From assembly GCA_964407855.1 (NCBI GenBank), contig CAYOXI010000038.1:1-24449 (forward strand): 24,449 nucleotides of DNA. The letters are read 5' to 3'. A model generated the notes under the pieces. That model saw only the letters and a program-made list of their open reading frames with translations, searched no databases and was not told the DNA's origin. This document shows, piece after piece, positions 8,154 through 15,343 of this stretch; within the stretch, counting starts at the first letter, position 1, and each line of letters begins with the position of its first letter. The position numbers and the translations under genes were made by a program. The DNA comes from SHZI01 sp964407855 (lineage in GTDB: Bacteria > Pseudomonadota > Gammaproteobacteria > Steroidobacterales > GCA-2729495).

Positions 8154-11100
8154 ATGGGCACACCCGTACCAGATGATGAAGGCGTGAGGGGCACGTTCGT
8201 AACCCTCGAAGGCGAGCGTCACTACGCGATTTTCAACGTCGACAAGCTGCGACCCTTCTTCATCAGCATGGTATCCAGCAGCGACCACTGGCTTTACGTC
8301 GCATCGAACGGTGGGCTGACAGCAGGCCGTGTGTCAGCGGAAACCGCTCTGTTTCCCTACGTTACGGTGGATAAGCTCTACGACAGCACTCCGCATACCG
8401 GTAGCAGAACGCTGCTGCGAGTCCGCGTCGACAATGCATCCCACGAATGGGAGCCGTTCAACAGGGAACATGATGGCCGTTACCGCCTCACGCGCAATCT
8501 CTACAAGAGCACACTCGGCCATACCGTGCTGTTCGAGGAGATCAACCATGATCTCCGGCTTGCATTCCGGTATCGCTGGGGGTTCAGTGACACCTACGGC
8601 TTTGTCAGGCAGGCCGAACTGGCCAGTCTGTCCACGACCAGCTGCAGCGTCGAACTGCTCGATGGTCTGCAGAATCTGCTGCCTGCCGGCACGCCCCGCT
8701 CTGTCCAGGCCAACACGAGCTATCTGGTAGACGCATACAAGTGGAGCGAGCTTGATGAGGCAACGGGGCTGGCTTTCTTCACCCTGTTCTCCGGGATTTC
8801 TGATCGGGCTGAGCCCTGTGAGTCGCTCCGCGCCACCACGGTCTTCTGTCTTGGCCTCGACGAACGGCGGGTGTTGCTTTCCAGCGGGCAGATTGAGGGT
8901 TTTCGCCGTTGCGAACCCATCGCCGGGGAGGCGTGCCAGCGCGGGGTCCGCGGCGCCTATCTTGTCAACGCAACGCTGGAGCTGCCCGCGAATTCGGTCC
9001 GGCGCTGGAAGCTCGTGGCAAACGTCGAGCGGAGTCAGAGTGATGCCGTTGATCTCCTGCGGCAGCTCAGGGACCCTGCAACGCTCGACGAGGCGATAGA
9101 CCGGTCGCTTGCACGCGGAGCCGATGCCCTGGCGCGCATCGTGGCCGCGGGCGACGGCCTGCAAGGGACCGCGGAGGAGAACGTCGCGGCGCATCATCAG
9201 GCGAACGTACTCTTCAATATTCTGCGCGGCGGTATCGTGACCGACAGGTATCTGATCCCGTCGGGCAATTTCATTCGCCACGTCCGGTTTTTCAACCGCA
9301 GGGTTCATGACCGACATCGGCTGCTCCTCGGGTCGTTACCGGACAAAATTCCTTACCAGGTATTGCGCTCGACGATCGAGCAGACCGGGGATTCGCAGTT
9401 GATACGCGTGGCCCGGGAATTCCTGCCGATTACCTTCGGGCGGCGCCACGGCGACCCCAGCCGTCCCTGGAACCAGTTCGTCATCAGGCTGACGGACGAT
9501 CAGGGCAATGTCCCGCTCACGTATCAGGGTAACTGGCGCGACATTTTCCAGAACTGGGAAGCGCTACTGCTTGGCTTCCCGGAGCTGATCGAAGACGTTA
9601 TTGCCAAGTTCGTCAACGCCTCCACGGTGGACGGCTATAACCCCTATCGGATCAGCGATGAAGGTATCGACTGGGAAGTGGAAGATCCGGAGGATCCGTG
9701 GAGCTATATTGGTTACTGGGGTGATCACCAGATCATCTACCTGCTCAAGCTGCTCGAGTTGTCGCGGCAGTTTCACCCGGCCCGGCTAAGCGACCTCCTG
9801 CAGAAGCCCCTGTTCAGTTACGCCAACGTTCCCTACCGGATCAGGCCATTCGAGCACCTGGTTAAAGACGCCAAGCGCACGGTCGACTACGACGACGAGC
9901 TGGCGAAGCGAATCAGTCAGCGGGTGGCTCTGCTGGGCGCAGACGGCAAGCTGCTGCTGGACGGAGAAGGGCATGTATACCAGGTGACATTGCTCGAGAA
10001 ACTGCTGGTGCCCCTGCTTGGCAAGCTCGCCAACCTGGTGGTGGACGGTGGTATCTGGCTCAATACCCAGCGGCCTGAGTGGAACGACGCCAACAACGCC
10101 CTTGTCGGCCAGGGCTTGTCGGTGGTAACCCTGTGCTATCTGCGACGCTATGTCGGGTTTCTGCGGGAGCTGTTCGCAAATCAGCCGCCGGCACAGTTGT
10201 CGATCGAGGTGCAGCAGTGGCTGGTCGCAACCGCCAGCACGTTGCGTGGCGTGCGTGGATGTCTCGGGGATGGCCCCGTCGGCGGGGCGCAACGCAATCA
10301 GGTGCTCCGGCAACTTGGCCTGGCAGCAAGCCGGTATCGCCAGGCACTCTACGAGCAGGAGTCGTTCACCGGTACCGTAGCCCAGAGTCTGGAGCCGATT
10401 GACGAGATGCTTGCCGATGCACTGGCAGTGATCGACCACGGTATCCACGGCAACCGACGCCCGGACGGCCTCTACAACGCCTATAACATGCTGGAATTCC
10501 AGGCAGACGCTGCCAATGTCGCAACGTTACAGCCCATGCTGGAAGGGCAGGTAGCAGCACTCAGCTCGGGTGCCATTGCTCCAGAGGAGGCGGTGGAGTT
10601 GCTGGAAGCCCTGTTCCGCAGCGACCTGTACCGGCCAGATCAGCAGTCATTCCTGCTCTACCCTGACCGGAAGCTGCCGCTCTTCCTCGAGAAGAACCGC
10701 ATTCCAGCCGCGGACGTAGCCGCCATTCCACTGCTCGAGCGGATGCTGCGTCAGGGCGACTCCTGCATCATCGAACGCGACGTCGCAGGCACCTTCCGCT
10801 TCAACGCGGATCTGATCAACGTCGGCGCTTTGACTGAACGCCTCAACAGCCTGTCTGCTGCCTACGGCGAGCTGCTGGAGACGGCGCGAAAGCCGGTCGA
10901 GGCGCTTTACGGAACCGTGTTCAATCACCAGGCGTTTACCGGACGTTCAGGTGGCATGTTCGGCTTCGAAGGCCTTGGCTGCATCTACTGGCACATGGTG
11001 TCCAAGCTGCTGCTCGCCATACAGGAAGTATTTCTTGCTGCCCGGGAGCGCGGCACGGACGAGAATACCCGCCAGCGGCTTGGCGTCCTGTACTACCGGG

Positions 11101-11600
11101 TGCGCGACGGACTGGGCTTCAACAAGACGCCCGCTGAGCATGGCGCGTTGCCAACCGATCCGTATTCGCATACCCCGGCACATGCGGGTGCCCAGCAGCC
11201 GGGCATGACCGGTTCAGTCAAGGAAGAAATACTGACCCGGCTGGCCGAACTGGGGGTGCTGGTGCGCGCTGGATCGGTGCGGTTCGATCCGTCATTGCTG
11301 CGAGCTCGTGAGTTCAGCGGCGCGCCCGAGCCATTCCGCTTCCTGGATGTGGAGGGGCAGTGGCAGGACCTGGACGTGCCTGGCCCCGGCCTGGCCTTTA
11401 CCTGGTGTCAGGTACCTGTCTGTTACCGGCTGGATGATTCTGCCAGGCCCACGCTGACCATTGTCCGGGACAACGGCATGCGCACCGCGATGCCGTCACT
11501 GATGCTTCCGTCGCAGGAGGCTCAGGAGATATTCCAGCGCAGCGGTCGTATCCGCCTTATCGAACTGCTGCTGAACAGCGACCAACTGCTCTCGCCGTGA
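8154..11600 (+). CDS. GH149-like beta-1,3-oligoglucan phosphorylase (GH94/GH149/GH161 type)
   Basis: 1148 residues, no signal peptide. The length, the N-terminal beta-sandwich followed by a helical barrel, and the motif RPEWNDANNALVGQG fit the disaccharide/oligosaccharide phosphorylases related to GH94. In these, the Asp of a W-N-D motif (here D645) is the general acid. Other signature-like segments are NWRDIFQNWEAL, YIGYWGDHQIIYLL and EGLGCIYWHMVSKLLL. Size and a beta-1,3-glucan gene context favour GH149, whose members release glucose-1-phosphate from beta-1,3-oligoglucans using phosphate; GH161 is the main alternative. ATG 8154 is the only ordinary start after the preceding TAG, with GGAACGG as a weak ribosome site. 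The 63 bases before it are in frame and stop-free, so the N-terminus could be longer if a rare start or stop readthrough is used. Confidence 0.82.
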   Translation: MGTPVPDDEGVRGTFVTLEGERHYAIFNVDKLRPFFISMVSSSDHWLYVASNGGLTAGRVSAETALFPYVTVDKLYDSTPHTGSRTLLRVRVDNASHEWEPFNREHDGRYRLTRNLYKSTLGHTVLFEEINHDLRLAFRYRWGFSDTYGFVRQAELASLSTTSCSVELLDGLQNLLPAGTPRSVQANTSYLVDAYKWSELDEATGLAFFTLFSGISDRAEPCESLRATTVFCLGLDERRVLLSSGQIEGFRRCEPIAGEACQRGVRGAYLVNATLELPANSVRRWKLVANVERSQSDAVDLLRQLRDPATLDEAIDRSLARGADALARIVAAGDGLQGTAEENVAAHHQANVLFNILRGGIVTDRYLIPSGNFIRHVRFFNRRVHDRHRLLLGSLPDKIPYQVLRSTIEQTGDSQLIRVAREFLPITFGRRHGDPSRPWNQFVIRLTDDQGNVPLTYQGNWRDIFQNWEALLLGFPELIEDVIAKFVNASTVDGYNPYRISDEGIDWEVEDPEDPWSYIGYWGDHQIIYLLKLLELSRQFHPARLSDLLQKPLFSYANVPYRIRPFEHLVKDAKRTVDYDDELAKRISQRVALLGADGKLLLDGEGHVYQVTLLEKLLVPLLGKLANLVVDGGIWLNTQRPEWNDANNALVGQGLSVVTLCYLRRYVGFLRELFANQPPAQLSIEVQQWLVATASTLRGVRGCLGDGPVGGAQRNQVLRQLGLAASRYRQALYEQESFTGTVAQSLEPIDEMLADALAVIDHGIHGNRRPDGLYNAYNMLEFQADAANVATLQPMLEGQVAALSSGAIAPEEAVELLEALFRSDLYRPDQQSFLLYPDRKLPLFLEKNRIPAADVAAIPLLERMLRQGDSCIIERDVAGTFRFNADLINVGALTERLNSLSAAYGELLETARKPVEALYGTVFNHQAFTGRSGGMFGFEGLGCIYWHMVSKLLLAIQEVFLAARERGTDENTRQRLGVLYYRVRDGLGFNKTPAEHGALPTDPYSHTPAHAGAQQPGMTGSVKEEILTRLAELGVLVRAGSVRFDPSLLRAREFSGAPEPFRFLDVEGQWQDLDVPGPGLAFTWCQVPVCYRLDDSARPTLTIVRDNGMRTAMPSLMLPSQEAQEIFQRSGRIRLIELLLNSDQLLSP

Positions 11601-11608
11601 CCGATCAA

Positions 11609-11637
11609 TTGACAACGCTGTCATGGATTGGTAATAA
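11609..11637 (+). promoter_or_regulatory. Promoter with LacI-type operator, copy 3 (GH16 operon)
   Basis: TTGACA (11609-11614), 17-base spacer, TAATAA (11632-11637) preceded by TGG, an extended -10. The -35 overlaps TGACAACGCTGTCA (11610-11623), identical to the plus-strand sequence of copy 1 and one base from the perfect copy 2. RNA would start near 11644, about 42 bases before the ATG at 11686. The envelope genes therefore have their own controlled promoter and need not rely on readthrough from the phosphorylase operon. Confidence 0.68.
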
Positions 11638-11685
11638 CAGTAGCCTTGTGAGCGACCGGCTGCCATCCGTGCAGAGAGCGATGTA

Positions 11686-14289
11686 ATGCGTCCACCAGAT
11701 TTCATGCGCCCACTTGCCGCGATCCTGATCATGAACGCGGCGCTGATCCTCCCGGGATGCGGCACTGGCAGCGGGCCGGAACGGGTTCCGGCCACGCCAC
11801 CCGCACCGCTGGTCGGTGTGCTGGTCAATTCGCCCGTGGAGGGGGCAACCTTCTCGACGGCTACCCAGTCCGGAACCACCAACGCCTCCGGCGAATTTCT
11901 CTATTTCGCAGGTGAAGTCATTACCTTCACCGTCGGCGGCATCGAACTCGGCAGCCTCCCCGCGGGTCCGCTCCTGACACCCGTCGAACTGACCGGCAGC
12001 CCTGATCCGGGCACTGCGGCGATGCCGAACGCAGCGACCAGGCTGATGCGTTTCCTGCAAAGCGTCGACGCGGATGCAGACTTTGCCAACGGGCTGACCA
12101 TCAGCAACAGCACGCGGACGATGGCCGCGAGCCTGTCGCTGGATTTCACGACCGCGAGCGATGCGGAGGTGGACACGGTGATCGGCATGGTCACGAGCAA
12201 TCCCGTGATTGACTCGGCAACAGCGCTCGCGAACTTTTACGAGACCTACAGGTCGCTGGGAGGGTCAAACACCTTCAGCTGGCCGTTTCCAGGCTTTCCG
12301 CCCTTCCCGGGCGGCGGCACCATGGATCTCCTGACCAACGGCGGCTTCGAATCTCCCGATGCATCGGGCGGCGACGTGGCCTGCTCGACCGGCTGGCAGT
12401 GTTTCAATCCCGGCAACTTCACCAACAACACGGCCGGTCCGGCCTTCGGACCGGTATCACGCGAGCCGGGCAGCCAGTCGCTCAAGCAGTTCGGCGTGGA
12501 CGCCGGCGCGTTCCAGACGGTCGAGGCCATCCCGGGAGCGCCTTACACGGCATCGGTCTGGGCCATGAACTGGGTGGGCGACCCGCTGAACAACCTCGGT
12601 ATCGTGCAGCTGACCTTCTGGGACGGGCCCAACGGGACCGGCAACGTGCTTGGTACCGCCGAGGCCTTCGTCGACCCCATCGATGACGGCGTCAACATTT
12701 ACCTGCCGGTGCAGGACGGCGCCGAGACCTCCGACTGGACCCAGGTTACCGTCTCGGCAACCGCCCCGGCGGGCACCGTGTCGGCCCGGCTGCTGCTGCT
12801 GCATGTGCTGACCCCGCCGGCCCCGGCTGGCGGCACCGTCCGCTGGGATGACGCCAGGCTCATCGGTCCGGCGTTGTCGCCGCCACCCGCTTCACAGCTG
12901 CTCGCCAACGGCGGCTTCGAATCTCCCGATGCATCGGGCGGCGACGTGGCCTGCTCGACCGGCTGGCAGTGTTTCAATCCCGGCAACTTCACCAACAACA
13001 CGGCCGGTCCGGCCTTCGGACCGGTATCACGCGAGCCGGGCAGCCAGTCGCTCAAGCAGTTCGGCGTGGACGCCGGCGCGTTCCAGACGGTCGAGGCCAT
13101 CCCGGGAGCGCCTTACACGGCATCGGTCTGGGCCATGAACTGGGTGGGCGACCCGCTGAACAACCTCGGTATCGTGCAGCTGACCTTCTGGGACGGGCCG
13201 AACGGCACCGGCACCGAACTGGGCAGGGCCGAGGATTTCGTCGACCCGATCGATGACGGCGTCAATATCTACCTGCCGGTGCAGGACGGCGCCGAGACCT
13301 CCGACTGGACCGAGGTGACAGTCTCGGCAACCGCCCCGCCGGGAACAGTGTCGGCCAGGCTGCTGCTGCTGCACGTGCTGACCCCGCCGGCCGCGGCTGG
13401 CGGCACCGTCCGCTGGGATGACGCCAGGCTGGTCGGACCCGGGGGATCGTCCGGTGGGAGCCTGTCCCTGGTATGGCAGGAAGAATTCAACACCGGCACA
13501 GCCCCGGATCCCGACATCTGGACGCTGGAGACCGGCTACGGCCCGGGCAATTCAGGCTGGGGCAATGACGAATGGCAGCTGTACACGAACAATCCGGCCA
13601 ATGTCCAGATTGTCTACCAGGATCCGGAAGATGCCGGCAATGGCTATCTGAGCATTGCCGCGCAACTGGACACGGGACTCTGTCCTTCGCCCACCCCGCC
13701 GCCAGGCTGCGGCAAACGTGATGGCTCGATCACCTCGGCCAGGATCATTTCCCTCCCCAGCCAGAGCAAAGCCGGCTTCTCCTTCCGTTTTGGCCGGCTG
13801 CAGGCCCGCATCAGGTTCCCCACGGGCAGAGGCAGCTGGCCCGCGTTCTGGATGCTGGGCGAGAAGTTCCCGATCACCGGCTGGCCGAAGGCCGGCGAAC
13901 TGGACATCGTGGAGATGTTCAACAGTGGCGGCGTCAGCAACATGGAAGCCAGCTTCACCCTGCACTGGTGCGACGAGTCGCTGGCCGGCGGCCTCTGTGC
14001 CCCGTTTCCGACCGGCTACCGCACGATCACCAGCAAGAGGAACATCGGCACGTCACTCGTCAATGACTTCCAGATCTATGAGGCGGAGTGGAATGCCTCT
14101 GGCGTTACGTGGAGGGTCAATGGCACAACCTACTACTCCACCGCGATCCAGCCGGACACGATGGAGGAGTTTCTCGATGATTTCTTCATGATTCTGAACG
14201 TGGCCATCGGTGGTAATCCGGTACCCAACCCGGATGGAACGGCCTGGCCGCGGACCATGCTGGTTGACTGGATCAGGCTGTACCAGTGA
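11686..14289 (+). CDS. GH16 endo-beta-1,3-glucanase lipoprotein with two tandem lectin-like domains
   Basis: 867 residues. A lipoprotein signal ends ILPGC (Cys25). Residues about 40-185 form a domain often seen in bacterial surface lipoproteins (VNSPVEGATF, TNASGEFLYFAGE, ATRLMRFLQSVDADADFANG). Two copies of a roughly 176-residue beta-sandwich follow (about 217-392 and 407-582), probably glucan-binding. The C-terminal GH16 domain (about 594-867) has the intact motif GELDIVEM: E738 nucleophile, D740, E743 acid/base. GH16 enzymes with this motif cleave beta-1,3 or mixed beta-1,3/1,4-glucans inside the chain. A surface laminarinase is the likeliest role. AGAGAG before ATG 11686 is the probable ribosome site. 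First gene of the envelope operon. Confidence 0.92.
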   Translation: MRPPDFMRPLAAILIMNAALILPGCGTGSGPERVPATPPAPLVGVLVNSPVEGATFSTATQSGTTNASGEFLYFAGEVITFTVGGIELGSLPAGPLLTPVELTGSPDPGTAAMPNAATRLMRFLQSVDADADFANGLTISNSTRTMAASLSLDFTTASDAEVDTVIGMVTSNPVIDSATALANFYETYRSLGGSNTFSWPFPGFPPFPGGGTMDLLTNGGFESPDASGGDVACSTGWQCFNPGNFTNNTAGPAFGPVSREPGSQSLKQFGVDAGAFQTVEAIPGAPYTASVWAMNWVGDPLNNLGIVQLTFWDGPNGTGNVLGTAEAFVDPIDDGVNIYLPVQDGAETSDWTQVTVSATAPAGTVSARLLLLHVLTPPAPAGGTVRWDDARLIGPALSPPPASQLLANGGFESPDASGGDVACSTGWQCFNPGNFTNNTAGPAFGPVSREPGSQSLKQFGVDAGAFQTVEAIPGAPYTASVWAMNWVGDPLNNLGIVQLTFWDGPNGTGTELGRAEDFVDPIDDGVNIYLPVQDGAETSDWTEVTVSATAPPGTVSARLLLLHVLTPPAAAGGTVRWDDARLVGPGGSSGGSLSLVWQEEFNTGTAPDPDIWTLETGYGPGNSGWGNDEWQLYTNNPANVQIVYQDPEDAGNGYLSIAAQLDTGLCPSPTPPPGCGKRDGSITSARIISLPSQSKAGFSFRFGRLQARIRFPTGRGSWPAFWMLGEKFPITGWPKAGELDIVEMFNSGGVSNMEASFTLHWCDESLAGGLCAPFPTGYRTITSKRNIGTSLVNDFQIYEAEWNASGVTWRVNGTTYYSTAIQPDTMEEFLDDFFMILNVAIGGNPVPNPDGTAWPRTMLVDWIRLYQ
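12335..12860 (+). repeat. Lectin-domain coding repeat, copy A
   Basis: It repeats at an exact offset of 570 bases (12905-13430). By direct comparison the first 295 bases (12335-12629) are identical to copy B, whereas the remaining 231 differ at 23 positions. Each copy encodes one CBM-like domain. Confidence 0.95.
12905..13430 (+). repeat. Lectin-domain coding repeat, copy B
   Basis: Second in-frame copy; identical to copy A over 12905-13199, about 90 percent identical over 13200-13430. The 44 bases between copies encode a short linker (GPALSPPPASQLL-like). Confidence 0.95.
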
Positions 14290-14348
14290 GCCTGGGCTAC
14301 CGGGTGGCCGAACCAACCATCGCCGGGTATCAGGAGGACATTGCTCGA

Positions 14349-15278
14349 ATGAGACTGGTATACACACTACCAGTGACGCTGGCGGCCATGCTCCTCACGG
14401 CCTGCACCACCCAGATGAGCATGCCGTCGACGCCGGGCCCGCCGCAGACTGCCAATGACGGCAGCATGGTGCTTGTCTTCGCTGACGAATTCGACAGCGG
14501 CACCGCGCCTTCCGTGGCCTGGTGGACGGTGGAAACCGGGTATGGACCCAATAACGACGGCTGGGGAAACAACGAGTGGCAGTTGTACACGGATTCCAGT
14601 GACAACGTGCGCGTCGAGAACGGTAACCTGGTACTCACGGCGAAGTGCCTGATCCCACCTTGTGGTTCGCGCGACGGGACAATCACTTCCGGCAAGATAA
14701 ATTCCAAAGGCAAGTTCGATTTCCGATTCGGCAGGGTTGTCGCCCGCATCAAGCCCCCGGTCGGCAACTCCGTGTGGCCAGCCTTCTGGAGCCTGGGCTC
14801 TTCCTACCCTGAAGTCCCCTGGCCTCAGTGCGGCGAACTGAACTTCATGAAGATGCACACCTTCAATTCGAATGACAGGACGACCCACACCACGATGCAC
14901 TGGTGCGATGAGAGCATACAGGCACCCGAAGCCTGCGGATTTCCGGCAGGCTGGGTGTCTGACAGCCAGCACGAGACCTTTCCAGGTTCCTTGGGCGATG
15001 ACTTTCATACCTGGGAGGTTGACTGGAATGCAGATCGGGTCGTGGGCAGCATGGACGGCGTGCCGTACTTCCATCGCACGATTTCTCCGGGCACGATGGA
15101 GGAATTCCTGAGCGAGTTCTTCCTGATACTCAACGTCGCCGTCGGTGGGACGTTGGGTAGCGGCAACCAGCCACCAGACAGCAACGAAACCTTTTCCCAG
15201 GAGATGCTTGTCGACTTTGTCCGCGTCTATCAGTTCGTTGACGAGGCGCCAGCCGCACCTGAACGAGCCGGCCTGTGA
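14349..15278 (+). CDS. GH16-fold lipoprotein with destroyed catalytic motif (probable glucan-binding pseudoenzyme)
   Basis: 309 residues; lipobox LLTAC (Cys19), start ATG 14349 with AGGAGG at 14332-14337. A longer frame reaches back to 14286, but the lipoprotein signal fixes this start. The body is a clear GH16 homologue of the preceding protein: FADEFDSG, ETGYGPNNDGWGNNEWQLYT, FRFGRVVARIKPP, WPAFWSLG, TMHWCDES, DDFHTWEVDWNAD, LVDFVRVYQF. The active-site segment, GELDIVEM in its neighbour, reads GELNFMKM here. E163 is kept, but the Asp is N165 and the acid/base Glu is K168. It therefore should not hydrolyse glucan; a surface glucan-binding role is inferred. The gene is otherwise intact and not decayed. 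Confidence 0.88.
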   Translation: MRLVYTLPVTLAAMLLTACTTQMSMPSTPGPPQTANDGSMVLVFADEFDSGTAPSVAWWTVETGYGPNNDGWGNNEWQLYTDSSDNVRVENGNLVLTAKCLIPPCGSRDGTITSGKINSKGKFDFRFGRVVARIKPPVGNSVWPAFWSLGSSYPEVPWPQCGELNFMKMHTFNSNDRTTHTTMHWCDESIQAPEACGFPAGWVSDSQHETFPGSLGDDFHTWEVDWNADRVVGSMDGVPYFHRTISPGTMEEFLSEFFLILNVAVGGTLGSGNQPPDSNETFSQEMLVDFVRVYQFVDEAPAAPERAGL

Positions 15279-15343
15279 ATGCAGGCACCCGCCCGGCAAC
15301 CGGCCAGTGGCACACTTCCGACATTCCAGAGAGAGCATTCCCC

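Noticed and set aside
8334..9317. Minus-strand open frame (327 codons) inside the phosphorylase
   Set aside because: Antisense shadow of a recognised gene; no ribosome site or motif.
11681..11688. ATGTAATG: a start-stop codon pair just before the GH16 start
   Set aside because: Could be a minimal upstream reading frame, but a chance overlap is equally likely and nothing else supports it.
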